From positions 26,947 through 90,946 of the forward strand of contig JAFIFY010000184.1 of the NCBI GenBank assembly GCA_020831765.1: a stretch of 64,000 nucleotides of DNA, written 5' to 3'. Below the pieces are notes generated by a model. It did no database searches. It was not told the origin of the DNA and saw only the letters and a program-made list of their open reading frames with translations. The DNA comes from Phycisphaeraceae bacterium (GTDB lineage Bacteria > Planctomycetota > Phycisphaerae > Phycisphaerales > Phycisphaeraceae). The position numbers and the translations under genes are program-made. Below, piece by piece: positions 34,769-43,659 of this stretch; the first letter of the stretch is position 1; the number at the start of each line of letters is the position of its first letter.

Positions 34769-36305
34769 AATACATGCAAAACTCCCACGGATGCGGGCGG
34801 ATGTTGAGGGCATTGATCTCGTTATCTCGCTTGTACTTGATCCAGTAGTAGATCACATCCTCGGTGAAGACGCCCCCCTGAAGCAGGTAGTCGTGATCTC
34901 GCTCCAGGGCCGCCAGTGCTTCATCAAGGCTTCGGGGCACGGCGGGCGTGGAAAGCAGTTCTTCGGGGTCCATGGCGTAAATGTCCTTGTCCACCGGATC
35001 GCCGGGATGGATGCGATTCCGTATCCCATCGATCGCGGCCATGGTGATCGCGGCGAACGCCAGGTACGGATTGCAGGAGCAGTCCGGGCAGCGGAATTCG
35101 ATCCGCTTGGTGCGGGGGTTATCCTGGTACATCGGGATTCGGATCGCCGAGGAGCGGTTGCGCGAGGAATACACCAGGGCGGTGGGGGCCTCGTAGCCGG
35201 GAACGATGCGCTTGTAGCTGTTGGTGGTGGGGTTGGTGAACGCCAGCAGCGAAGGCGCATGCCGCAGGATGCCCCCGATGGCGTAGAGCCCGAGCATCGA
35301 AAGCCCGGCATAGTGTCGGCCGGCCATCAGCGGCTGGTCATCCTTCCAGAGCGAAAAGTGCGTGTGCATGCCGCTTCCGTTGTCGCCGAACAGGGGCTTG
35401 GGCATGAACGTGGCCACCTTGCCGTGCCGCGCCGCCACGTTCTTGACCACATACTTGTAATACATGCAACTGTCGGCCATGTGAACCATGTCCTGGAAGC
35501 GAAGGTCCAGCTCGCCCTGGCCGCCGGTCGCCACCTCGTGATGGTGACACTCCACCGGCACACCCAGGCCCTGGAGAATCCCGGACATCTCGGTGCGCAG
35601 ATTGAATAGCGTGTCCATCGGCGGACAGGGAAAGTAACCCTCGCGCTGGCGGACCTGATAGCCGCGATTGCCCGGCGATGCGCTGCCGCGGTTCCAGATA
35701 CCTTCGTCAGAATCGACCCGGTAGTGCGCTTCATTGATGGATTGGTCGTAGCGAACGTGGTCGAAGATGAAAAACTCCATCTCCGGCCCGAACATGGCGC
35801 GATCAGCGATTCCGGTCTTCCGCAGGTAGATCTCGGCCTTGCGCGCGATGGACCGGGGATCGCGGGAATACTCCTTCTTCGTCACCGGATCCTTGATGTC
35901 GCAGATCAGGGAGAGCGTCGGCGCTTCGTGGAATGGATCGACCCGCGCGGTGTTGGGCACCGGCACGATGATCATGTCCGACTCATTGATCGCCTGCCAA
36001 CCCCGGATCGAGGAACCGTCGAACCCAAAGCCCCGGGTGAAGCTTTCCTTGTCCAGCTCACTGATCGGATAGGTCGTGTGCTGCCACAATCCGGGAAAGT
36101 CCATGAAGCGGCAATCCACGTACTGGACCTTGTGCTTGCGCGCGAAGGCCATGACCTGCGCGGGCGTGGTCGGGAAACCGGCCACATCACCGGCCACACG
36201 CGCTTGCGCCGCGGCCCGACTCATGGTGCCGCGCGATGGGGCGGAACGGGTCGAGGCGGTTCTTCTGGATGAGGCGGCTTTGGTGTTTGCGGATCGCTTG
36301 GCCAT
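34758..36305 (-). CDS. glnA: Glutamine synthetase, type I
   Basis: ATP-dependent synthesis of glutamine from glutamate and ammonia; normally a cytoplasmic dodecamer. Characteristic blocks are GFGFDGSSIRGWQAINESDM, FGPEMEFFIFDHV, the metal/active-site HHHEVATGGQGELDLRF, NGSGMHTHFSLWKD and the Arg-rich NRSSAIRIP. KDIYAMDPEEL retains the Tyr that is adenylylated in the enteric enzyme. The product is 515 aa because of a ~28-residue Lys/Arg/Ser-rich tail ahead of MSRAAAQARV. AGGAG at 36318-36322 supports the long start at 36305. It has its own promoter and is divergent from tsaB. Confidence 0.96.
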   Translation of the reverse strand: MAKRSANTKAASSRRTASTRSAPSRGTMSRAAAQARVAGDVAGFPTTPAQVMAFARKHKVQYVDCRFMDFPGLWQHTTYPISELDKESFTRGFGFDGSSIRGWQAINESDMIIVPVPNTARVDPFHEAPTLSLICDIKDPVTKKEYSRDPRSIARKAEIYLRKTGIADRAMFGPEMEFFIFDHVRYDQSINEAHYRVDSDEGIWNRGSASPGNRGYQVRQREGYFPCPPMDTLFNLRTEMSGILQGLGVPVECHHHEVATGGQGELDLRFQDMVHMADSCMYYKYVVKNVAARHGKVATFMPKPLFGDNGSGMHTHFSLWKDDQPLMAGRHYAGLSMLGLYAIGGILRHAPSLLAFTNPTTNSYKRIVPGYEAPTALVYSSRNRSSAIRIPMYQDNPRTKRIEFRCPDCSCNPYLAFAAITMAAIDGIRNRIHPGDPVDKDIYAMDPEELLSTPAVPRSLDEALAALERDHDYLLQGGVFTEDVIYYWIKYKRDNEINALNIRPHPWEFCMYFDI

Positions 36306-36343
36306 GGCTCAATTGGACTCCTGCCGGTCGATGCGGGCAGGCG

Positions 36344-36372
36344 AGCATAGCCGGATCAGCGCGGCCGAACAA
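36344..36372 (-). promoter_or_regulatory. Candidate glnA promoter
   Basis: On the minus strand TTGTTC (36367-36372), a 17-nt spacer and TATGCT (36344-36349) predict a start near 36337, about 32 nt before the glnA ATG. No sigma54-type site was noticed. Confidence 0.6.
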
Positions 36373-36432
36373 TGCGAGGCCGTCAATCCCCGTGGCCTGC
36401 ATCCGACAGCCGCACGCCCCGGACGCCTTACA

Positions 36433-37170
36433 ATGGCCGCCATGACGCGATGCGGTGTCGAACTTGCCCTGGAGACAACCAGCCGGATGCACTCGATGGC
36501 GGTATCGCTGGAGGGTGGTCCGATCCGGAGCCATGAGCTTCCTCCCGGACAGCGCCACGAGATGGGGATGGTGCGCGCCGCGGCCGATTGGCTGGCAACG
36601 TTGGGGCTCTCAGCCAGCGCCCTTCAAACCCTGTACATCTCCCAGGGGCCCGGATCGTTCACCGGCACGCGAATGGCCCTGGCCACCGCCCACATGCTGG
36701 CGATGCGAGGCGGGATCAAGCTCGTCGGCGTGCCGACGGCCCTGGCACTGGCCGACGCTGTGAACCCTCGCGAGGTGAATTGCCCGCGACTGGCCGTGGT
36801 GATGAACATCAAGCACGACACCGGCTGCTGCCAGTCGTTTGAGGTCGGAGATGATGGCTGCTGGCTTCCGGTCGATGGTCTGTCGGTACAGCCGATCGAG
36901 TCGTGGCTGATCGGGTTACGGAACTCCGGAGATGGAATCATCGCGGTGCTGGCGACGATGCCGCTCCAGGCCGAACTGGGCGATGGCCTCCTGCCGCTTT
37001 CTGATCGATGGGCCACACCGCGCGCTGACCGAGTCCTGGCCGTGGGCAGGCGTCTGGCCGAGGGGGACGGAGCTGAGGCCGACCTTGGATATCCGATGCC
37101 GATCTATGGCCGACGGCCCGAGGCCGTGACGTTGTGGGAGAAACGGCAGCAGGCTGGACAGAACCGATGA
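36433..37170 (+). CDS. tsaB: tRNA threonylcarbamoyladenosine biosynthesis protein TsaB
   Basis: Partner of TsaD and TsaE in making t6A37 in ANN-decoding tRNAs. An ASKHA-fold protein of 245 aa with LALETTSRMHSMAVSLEGG (the DTST-like first phosphate motif degenerated, as is normal in TsaB), LYISQGPGSFTGTRMALATA and VGVPTALALADAV. ATG 36433 or 36442 are equally possible starts. It heads a closely spaced run with nadD (22 nt), aldo/keto reductase, sulfatase and MFS genes. The TsaE partner is at 42013-42549 in a different operon. Confidence 0.88.
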   Translation: MAAMTRCGVELALETTSRMHSMAVSLEGGPIRSHELPPGQRHEMGMVRAAADWLATLGLSASALQTLYISQGPGSFTGTRMALATAHMLAMRGGIKLVGVPTALALADAVNPREVNCPRLAVVMNIKHDTGCCQSFEVGDDGCWLPVDGLSVQPIESWLIGLRNSGDGIIAVLATMPLQAELGDGLLPLSDRWATPRADRVLAVGRRLAEGDGAEADLGYPMPIYGRRPEAVTLWEKRQQAGQNR

Positions 37171-37192
37171 ATGGAACGGCACAGGACCGAGG

Positions 37193-37870
37193 ATGAGCCA
37201 CCAGAACGAGCAACCCGAAACCGCTTTGGGCATCGAGACCAGCGCGGGCGAGCCCGCCGTCGTCGTTTACGGCGGGACGTTCGATCCCCCGCACCTGGCC
37301 CATGTCCGTCAGGCTGCGCGAGTGCGCAAGGCGATTGGCGCGGAGACCGTCGTATACGTGCCCGCTGGCCAATCCCCACTCAAGGCGAATCGGCCCCTGA
37401 CGGCGACGGAGGATCGGATGGCCATGCTCCGAATCGCCCTGCGGGAGCAATCCTGGGCGACCATATGCAGGTATGAGCTGGACCGCATCACGCAGCGGCC
37501 CGATGAGCCGACATACACGATCGATACGCTCGAACACTTCAACACGGATCAAGCGCTGCGCGGCCGATTGCGGCTCTTGATCGGCGCTGATCAGCTTGCG
37601 GTCTTCGATCAATGGCGTAATTGGCGCAGGATTGACCGACTGGCGCCCGTTGTCGTGATGCTCCGGCCGCCGTGGACCGGCGAATCACTGCTGGCGAAAC
37701 TACCCGAAGCCCTACGCACGATCGATTGGAGCAGGCGAATGGTTCCCGTGCCGCTGGAACCGCACCGGTCCACCGAAATACGTCGGCTCATCGCGGCGGG
37801 GGAGTCCACCGAAGAACTGCTTGATCCTCGCGTGCGGGAATGGATCGATCAGCGAGGGCTCTACCAATGA
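37193..37870 (+). CDS. nadD: Nicotinate-nucleotide adenylyltransferase
   Basis: Transfers AMP to nicotinate mononucleotide in NAD synthesis. Contains the nucleotidyltransferase HxGH-type motif in VVVYGGTFDPPHLAHVRQAA, the YVPAGQSPLKANRPL substrate loop, RLLIGADQLAVFDQWRNW, and HRSTEIRRLI in place of the more usual SSTxIR. Length (225 aa) includes ~20 residues before the catalytic fold. AGGA precedes ATG 37193. It follows tsaB by 22 nt; its stop overlaps an ATG (37867) of the next frame as ATGA. Confidence 0.92.
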   Translation: MSHQNEQPETALGIETSAGEPAVVVYGGTFDPPHLAHVRQAARVRKAIGAETVVYVPAGQSPLKANRPLTATEDRMAMLRIALREQSWATICRYELDRITQRPDEPTYTIDTLEHFNTDQALRGRLRLLIGADQLAVFDQWRNWRRIDRLAPVVVMLRPPWTGESLLAKLPEALRTIDWSRRMVPVPLEPHRSTEIRRLIAAGESTEELLDPRVREWIDQRGLYQ

Positions 37871-37914
37871 CCGGCGATGGGCCATCGGCGATGGCTTGGA
37901 GAGAACAGGATCCG

Positions 37915-38817
37915 ATGAATAAATCACCATTTGGCGCAACAGGGCTGGAAGTCACGCCGCTGGGCATCGGCGCGACCGGCAGTGTCGAGGTCATCACGCT
38001 CCTCCTGGATCAGGGCATCAACCTTGTCGATACGGCCCAGTGCTATGGCGAGCACGAGCTGTTCCTCGGTCGTACGATCGCCCATCGGAGGGATGAGTTC
38101 ATCCTCGTCTCCAAGTGCGGCCATCACGATGTCCTGCCCGATGGTTCAATGCGCTCCCGGGCGATCGGGATGGATGACATTGATCAGGCACTTGAACTCC
38201 TGAAAACCGATCATCTGGATGTGATGTTGCTTCATTCCTATGACCAGGACCTGCTGATCAAGGGCGAGGCGGTCGAGGTTCTGCTCAAGGCCCGGCAGGC
38301 GGGTAAGATTCGATTCGCTGGTTATTCCGGTGACAATGAATCGGCCGCGATCGCCGCCGCCATGGATGGGCTGGACGTGATCGAAACCTCGATCAACCTG
38401 GCGGATCAGCACAACATCGATGATGCGCTGCCGATCGCGCAACGTTATGGTGCGGGTGTGATCGCCAAGCGACCGGTCGCCAACGCGGCCTGGGGTTGGC
38501 TGGATCAGCCGGACGAGTCATTCAAGAAGAACAAAGTCGCTCCGTATGTCCGACGCCTTCGGGCCATGAATCTGGATGCCATCATTCCGGACATGGTCGA
38601 TTCGCCCGAATCCTGGATCGCGCTGGCCGTCCGCTTCAATTTGAGCGTTTCGGGGCTTCACACCTCGATCATCAGCACATCGGATCCCGGTCATGCCCGG
38701 CTGAATCTGGATATCGCCGCGCAGGGCCCGCTTCCCGATTCGGTTTATGAGGCGATCCGCCAGGCTTTCCGCAGTGCCGCGTCCAACTCGGATGAGCCCT
38801 GGAAGGGCGAAAACTAA
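37915..38817 (+). CDS. Aldo/keto reductase
   Basis: A NADPH-dependent oxidoreductase (300 aa, TIM barrel). The tetrad is visible as Asp in NLVDTAQCYGEHE, Tyr in the same block, Lys in ILVSKCGHHD and His in VMLLHSYDQDLL; cofactor-binding positions near the C-terminus are only loosely conserved. ATG 37915 has AGGA 5 nt upstream. An upstream ATG at 37867 overlaps the nadD stop (ATGA) and would add 16 residues, so translational coupling is possible. It is followed by a sulfatase (34 nt), suggesting a role in sugar or sulfated-compound metabolism. Confidence 0.86.
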   Translation: MNKSPFGATGLEVTPLGIGATGSVEVITLLLDQGINLVDTAQCYGEHELFLGRTIAHRRDEFILVSKCGHHDVLPDGSMRSRAIGMDDIDQALELLKTDHLDVMLLHSYDQDLLIKGEAVEVLLKARQAGKIRFAGYSGDNESAAIAAAMDGLDVIETSINLADQHNIDDALPIAQRYGAGVIAKRPVANAAWGWLDQPDESFKKNKVAPYVRRLRAMNLDAIIPDMVDSPESWIALAVRFNLSVSGLHTSIISTSDPGHARLNLDIAAQGPLPDSVYEAIRQAFRSAASNSDEPWKGEN

Positions 38818-38851
38818 GCCGCGGCCACCGCCGCCAAGGAGCGATTTCCCG

Positions 38852-40294
38852 ATGAATCGACCCAACATTCTGCTCTTTGTGACCGATGATCATGGCCGCT
38901 GGGCGCTGCCGTGTTACGGTGCCCGCGAGATTCATGCGCCCACGCTGGACTTCCTGGCCGCAACCGGCATCCGCGCTGAGCAAGCCTATACGCCGTGCGC
39001 GGTCTGTTCACCGGCACGGGCTTCGCTCTTCACGGGCCGGATGCCATCGGCTCACGGAATTCACGACTGGCTGTCCGCCGAAGATGGCGATCAGCATCAC
39101 CCCGGACTCACCGGTCAAACGCTGCTGCCGGCATTGCTCAAGCAGGTCGGGTATGCCACCGGCCTGTCCGGCAAGTGGCACTGCGGCCACCCTGATCGGC
39201 CTGCCGACGGGTTTGATACCTGGTTCACCATGGCCCACGGCACCACCGCGAGATTCGGAGCACAGCCTTTTTATGAGGGAAATTCGATCGTCGAGCTGCA
39301 CGGCCACCAGGCGGTCCACATCACCGATCGGGCCGCCCGCTTCCTTCTGGAGCGCGATCGGCGGAGGCCGTTCTTCCTGACCGTGGGCTATACCGACACG
39401 CACACCCCGCACAGTCACGCTCCGCAACGGCTCAGCGACCAATACCGGAACACGCGCTTCGCAACCGTTCCCGAAGAAAGCTTCGCCGCCTGTCACGGCC
39501 ATGTGCGCTTTGCGCCCCGCCCCGATGCGGGTGAACGTCAGCGACAGCTTGCTGATTACGCCGCTTCGGTGAGCATGATCGACCAGCAGATCGCTCGCCT
39601 AATGGATGTGCTTGAGAACCTTGGCGAGCTTGAAAACACCATCGTCATCTACACCAGCGATCACGGCCACATGAACGGCCACCATGGTCTGCACACCAAG
39701 AGCAACGCCACGGTGCCGGCCAATTTCATTGATGAATCCATACAGGTCCCGTTGATCTGGTCGTTCCCCGACGATCGGGCCGCGGCCAGACAGGGCGAGG
39801 CCGAACGTGATCGGGTGCTTCACGACCGGGTGGACCACTGCGACCTCTTTGCCACCATTCTGGATGCGGCCGGATTGGATGCGCGGTCGCTTGCGGATTC
39901 GGTCCGGTCACCGGGCCAGAGTTACCTCGCCCAGCTTCGCGGGGCGGGCTCGGACAGGCAGGTCAGTAATGGTCGACGTCAAGAGCAATTCTGCGAGTAC
40001 GGCAACGCCCGGATGGTCCGCACCGATCGGCATAAACTCATCGTCCGCCATCCCGGACCCAACGGGCACTGGCCCGATGAGTTTTACGAACTTGAAAATG
40101 ACCCGCGTGAACGAACCAACGCCATCAAAGCGCCGCAACATGCGGACACCATCGCGGCGCTGCGAGCGAAGCTGGACGATTTCTTCGCTCGTTACGAGGA
40201 ACCATCCCGGCGAGGCACTGAGATCGAACAACAGCCACCGTGTAATCGGGTTTCACCCTGGCTGGCGACACCGGATGAAGTGATCCATCAGTAA
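38852..40294 (+). CDS. Type I sulfatase (formylglycine-dependent)
   Basis: A hydrolase of sulfate esters (480 aa) of the alkaline-phosphatase superfamily. The signature CSPARASLFTGR starts at Cys52, the residue converted to formylglycine by a maturation enzyme not encoded here. Metal ligands are visible in LFVTDDHGRW near the N-terminus and YTSDHGHMNGHHGL in the middle. No signal peptide precedes MNRPNILLFVTDD, so it is predicted cytoplasmic, unlike most polysaccharide sulfatases. Choline-sulfatase or phosphonate monoesterase relatives share this form. An AAGGA site lies 11 nt upstream. It is flanked by an aldo/keto reductase and an MFS permease. Confidence 0.9.
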   Translation: MNRPNILLFVTDDHGRWALPCYGAREIHAPTLDFLAATGIRAEQAYTPCAVCSPARASLFTGRMPSAHGIHDWLSAEDGDQHHPGLTGQTLLPALLKQVGYATGLSGKWHCGHPDRPADGFDTWFTMAHGTTARFGAQPFYEGNSIVELHGHQAVHITDRAARFLLERDRRRPFFLTVGYTDTHTPHSHAPQRLSDQYRNTRFATVPEESFAACHGHVRFAPRPDAGERQRQLADYAASVSMIDQQIARLMDVLENLGELENTIVIYTSDHGHMNGHHGLHTKSNATVPANFIDESIQVPLIWSFPDDRAAARQGEAERDRVLHDRVDHCDLFATILDAAGLDARSLADSVRSPGQSYLAQLRGAGSDRQVSNGRRQEQFCEYGNARMVRTDRHKLIVRHPGPNGHWPDEFYELENDPRERTNAIKAPQHADTIAALRAKLDDFFARYEEPSRRGTEIEQQPPCNRVSPWLATPDEVIHQ

Positions 40295-40338
40295 GCCGCG
40301 GCGTGCCGCCGTCCGCCAACCCCGCAAGGAACCGACGA

Positions 40339-41700
40339 TTGCCCAAGCTCCGCGACAACTGGCCGGATCGGGCCTACGAGCTTCTCTCAGGCGATGACGA
40401 TCTGCGCGTCTGCGAGCCGCTTGACGATGCCGCCTGTCGGGAGGTGCCGCGCGGTTTTCTGCTCAACAGCGGCAACGGCACCTGCACCAAGCTAGCCGAG
40501 CAACTGGCCAGCCCGGGTCTGGTGCTTGCGTGGCTCATGGGCGCGATCGGTGCGCCGGTTTATCTGATCGGCCTCCTGGCACCGGTACGCGAAACGGGAT
40601 CACTGCTGCCGCAGCTTGCCATCGCGGGCCGCATCCGGGGCGCGGCGGTTCGCAAGTGGTTCTGGGTCGGGGCGGGCCTCGTCCAGGGCATATCCCTGCT
40701 GGGCATGGTGCTGGCGATTGGCCTGGGCGAGGGCGCGGCGGCGGGGTGGATGATCATCGGCTGCCTGGCGGTCTTCAGTATCGCCAGTGGCGTGGGGTCG
40801 GTGGCGTTCAAGGATGTGACGGCAAAGACCATCCCCAAAGGTCGGCGCGGCCGGTTGCTCGCCGTCCGGGCCACGACGGGGGGCCTGCTGGCCCTGCTTG
40901 CCGGGCTGGGATTGCGAGCCCTTCGTGAAGACCCGGGCGTCGAAGTTTTTGTTTTTCTGCTTCTGTGCGCGGCGGGCCTGTGGATCATCGCCGCCGGCCT
41001 CTTTGCCCTCATCAAGGAGCAGCCGGGCCAGACAGACGGCGGGCGATCAGCCCTCGATGAAGCTTCGGCCGGGTTCAAGCTGGTGAGTCAGAACGCGGGC
41101 TTGCGTTGGTTCATCGTTGCCCGTGGCTTGCTCGCGATGGGCGTGGCCCTGGCTGCGCCGTTCTATGCCGGATATGTGCAGGACCGGACCAGCGGCGGGG
41201 CGGGTGGTCTTGGCACGCTGCTGATCGCGGTGAGCCTCGCGGCGGTGATCAGCAGCCCGTTCTGGGGCCGATTCTCCGATGCCTCCAGCCGGCGAGTGAT
41301 GATCAGCGGCGGAATGCTGGGCGCGGCATCGGCGGTCTTGCTGCTTCTGGTCGGAACCTGGCCACTCACCAGCGCGAAACCCTGGGCTTACGGGCTGGTC
41401 TTCATCCTGCTGGGTCTGGCGCAGGCGGGAAACCGTCTTGGCCGCAAGTCATACCTGCTTGATGGCGCCCCGGCGGATGACCGTCCGACTTATGTCGCGA
41501 TCAGCAACACACTGATCGGGGTTTTTACGCTCGCCGGTGCGGGGCTGGGCTGGATCGGACAATGGCTCGGGCTGGCGTGGCTAATCGCGATCCTCGGGGC
41601 ACTCAGCCTGGCCGGTAGCCTGACCGCCTGGATCATGCCCGAGGCCGAAGACCTCCCCGCCCCCGGAAGCACCCCCGAAAGCACCCCCGGAACCCCCTGA
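40339..41700 (+). CDS. MFS permease following the sulfatase
   Basis: A 453-aa inner-membrane transporter with about 12 TM segments and an unusually long ~60-residue N-terminal cytoplasmic part (LRDNWPDRAYELLSGDDDLR). Mid-protein FWGRFSDASSRRVMISGGML is the MFS A-like loop. The C-terminus is a short Pro/Ser/Thr repeat (STPESTPGTP). The start chosen is TTG 40339 because AAGGA lies 8 nt upstream; GTG 40303 is an alternative without a site. It lies 44 nt after the sulfatase and may import the sulfated substrate or export a product. Confidence 0.78.
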   Translation: MPKLRDNWPDRAYELLSGDDDLRVCEPLDDAACREVPRGFLLNSGNGTCTKLAEQLASPGLVLAWLMGAIGAPVYLIGLLAPVRETGSLLPQLAIAGRIRGAAVRKWFWVGAGLVQGISLLGMVLAIGLGEGAAAGWMIIGCLAVFSIASGVGSVAFKDVTAKTIPKGRRGRLLAVRATTGGLLALLAGLGLRALREDPGVEVFVFLLLCAAGLWIIAAGLFALIKEQPGQTDGGRSALDEASAGFKLVSQNAGLRWFIVARGLLAMGVALAAPFYAGYVQDRTSGGAGGLGTLLIAVSLAAVISSPFWGRFSDASSRRVMISGGMLGAASAVLLLLVGTWPLTSAKPWAYGLVFILLGLAQAGNRLGRKSYLLDGAPADDRPTYVAISNTLIGVFTLAGAGLGWIGQWLGLAWLIAILGALSLAGSLTAWIMPEAEDLPAPGSTPESTPGTP

Positions 41701-41818
41701 AGTGACGCCGCAGCGTAAGCCGCTGTCCGTGAGTGTGCGGCGGTGGTGCCAAGCTCATCGCGCGATCCGGTCACGGACCTCCGCGGCCACGCACGCCCAA
41801 TCACCGACCCAAGCAACC

Positions 41819-42016
41819 TCATTCTTCATCCAGGTCACTCTGTTCAATGGGTCGCGATACCAGATAATCGCCGCCAAGCCACTTGCCCAGGTCGATCATT
41901 CGGCACCGGCTGGAGCAGAAAGGGAATTCCTTGCCGCGCACTTCCACGGGCTTGCGGCAGATTGGGCAATGCGCTGGGGGCTGCGCCTGGCCATTCTGGC
42001 TTGTGGAGTCACTCAT
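41819..42016 (-). CDS. yacG: DNA gyrase inhibitor YacG
   Basis: A 65-aa zinc protein that binds GyrB in E. coli. The four Cys ligands are clear: Cys17 and Cys20 in CPICRKPV, Cys34 and Cys38 in FCSSRCRMIDLGKWL. The acidic C-terminus is typical. Its ATG overlaps the tsaE stop as ATGA, so it is the last gene of the thiL-tsaE-yacG unit and is probably translationally coupled. Confidence 0.92.
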   Translation of the reverse strand: MSDSTSQNGQAQPPAHCPICRKPVEVRGKEFPFCSSRCRMIDLGKWLGGDYLVSRPIEQSDLDEE

Positions 42017-42549
42017 GGGTTGACCTCCCGTTCAATAAGCTGTCGAAATTCTCCGCCGCGATCGCCCCACATGCCTCCGAACACCACCTCCACCTCTCGA
42101 TCATTCTCACCGGCGTGTGTCAGTTCGATCCAGAGGCCCATCTCGGGCGTGAGGTCAGCCCGCTCGGGCCATTCAACCGCCACGACCAGGTGCCGATGTC
42201 CAGGGCCCGGGATCGGCCCCCATCCGGTGGTGACCAGTTCATCATGACCGCTGAGCCGGTACGCATCCATGTGGAGCAACGAGGCGGGTGGACGTCGCAC
42301 GTTCGCATCGGGAAGGTCATACAGGAGCGCGATGATGAAGGTGGGACTGTGAACCTGCCCGGCATCCAACCCCATGCCCCGAGCGATGCCGCGCACCCAT
42401 TGTGTTTTGCCGGCACCCAGTGGCCCGCTCAGGAGGATCAGGTCGCCGGGATGCGCCAGGCTGCCGATAATCCCCGCGATGCGGTCGGTTTCCTCGGGGC
42501 TGTGGCTTGTGCCCCGCCAGGATTCCCGAGTCTGGTCCACAATGCTCAT
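42013..42549 (-). CDS. tsaE: tRNA threonylcarbamoyladenosine biosynthesis ATPase TsaE
   Basis: ATPase that regenerates the TsaBD complex in t6A synthesis. 178 aa with Walker A in LLSGPLGAGKTQWVRGIARG, HSPTFIIALLYDL and LLHMDAYRLSGHDEL, and the Trp/Glu block VVAVEWPERADL. ATG 42549 overlaps the thiL stop by ATGA; a further upstream ATG (42564) would lie inside thiL. Its own stop overlaps the yacG start. The loop RRPPASLLH is a short basic insertion before the HMDAYRL block. Confidence 0.92.
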   Translation of the reverse strand: MSIVDQTRESWRGTSHSPEETDRIAGIIGSLAHPGDLILLSGPLGAGKTQWVRGIARGMGLDAGQVHSPTFIIALLYDLPDANVRRPPASLLHMDAYRLSGHDELVTTGWGPIPGPGHRHLVVAVEWPERADLTPEMGLWIELTHAGENDREVEVVFGGMWGDRGGEFRQLIEREVNP

Positions 42550-43532
42550 GGATGATGCTCCCATCCCAGTTGCTCGACATCATCCAACGATCCGTCGGCA
42601 TGCCGGAGCCCGATGCGCGGCCGTCCCGGCTCACGTCGGACCACGCGCCCGATCGCACGAAGCGGCACACCGGCCACCTGCGCGGGCAAACCACCGGTGT
42701 CCCAATCCGGAACCGCCGCGCAAAGCTCGTAGTCCTCGCCATCGGCCAGCGCATGCCACCACGCTGGCTTGCCCGATCGCCTCGCTGCGCGGCCCGCCGC
42801 GGGACTGATGGGCAGATCAGCCGCGCTAAGCTCGATGGCAAGCCCATGACCGTCGCCGGCGGTCTCGGGCAGAAGGTGGGCCGCATCGCGCCCGAGTCCA
42901 TCGCTCAAGTCCACCATGGACCGGGCCTTCAGATCGGCCGCAAGGCTTTTTGCCGCATCCAGGCGAGGCTCAAAATCCAGGTGGTGGATATACCCATCAC
43001 AATCTTCGAGCGAACCGCCCAGCACGCCGGTGACCACGATACGATCGCCTTCAACGGCGCGGTGACGCCTGACCGGCTCGATGTTCTCCGCGGGCATGGC
43101 CAACACGGTGATGCTCATGACCAATCGTTGGTCCCACATGCTGATATCGCCGCCGATCAACGGACAGTCATAGTGCGCGGCGGTTGACCGCATGGCTTCG
43201 AATAGTGCCCGGGCGAGGTTCTGGTCCAGATTTCGCGGCAGTGAAGCGGCGGCGACACACGCCACAGGTCGGGCCGCCATCGCCGCGACATCGCTGAGAT
43301 TCCGCGTAATGGCCTTGCGGCCGATGCCTTCGGCAGCGTGCGAGGCAAGATCGAAATGCACACCGTCGGCCAGTTGGTCGACGGTAAGCAGCACCTGCAT
43401 CCCCGGCTCGCCCACGATTGAAGCGCCCGGGAGCAAGATGCCGCCCATGTCATCGCCCGGCGGCAGCACCACCGAGTCTGGCAGCTTTGAATTGCTCTTA
43501 AAGAACCAACGCAGCAGGTCCCACTCGCGCAT
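42546..43532 (-). CDS. thiL: Thiamine-monophosphate kinase
   Basis: Makes thiamine diphosphate from the monophosphate. 328 aa of the PurM/ThiL fold: VVLPPGDDMGGILLPG with the metal-binding Asp pair, LLTVDQLADGVHFDL, GRKAITRNLSDVAAMAARP, PLIGGDISMWDQRLV and the second-half MVDLSDGLGRDAAHL. The end (ADGEDYELCAAVP) is also typical. It begins a three-gene unit with tsaE and yacG by overlapping stops and starts. It lies 127 nt downstream of secDF on the same strand. Confidence 0.94.
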   Translation of the reverse strand: MREWDLLRWFFKSNSKLPDSVVLPPGDDMGGILLPGASIVGEPGMQVLLTVDQLADGVHFDLASHAAEGIGRKAITRNLSDVAAMAARPVACVAAASLPRNLDQNLARALFEAMRSTAAHYDCPLIGGDISMWDQRLVMSITVLAMPAENIEPVRRHRAVEGDRIVVTGVLGGSLEDCDGYIHHLDFEPRLDAAKSLAADLKARSMVDLSDGLGRDAAHLLPETAGDGHGLAIELSAADLPISPAAGRAARRSGKPAWWHALADGEDYELCAAVPDWDTGGLPAQVAGVPLRAIGRVVRREPGRPRIGLRHADGSLDDVEQLGWEHHP

Positions 43533-43659
43533 GAGGCGTTCCTGTCGTGATCGCCGCCGCCCCAGCCACGAGCACCCTCATGGCCGCCGGGCACGCCACG
43601 CCCGAGGCTCAGGGCATGATGGGGCGCGGCAGGGGGCTTGGGGTGGGCAGCGGCACGGT

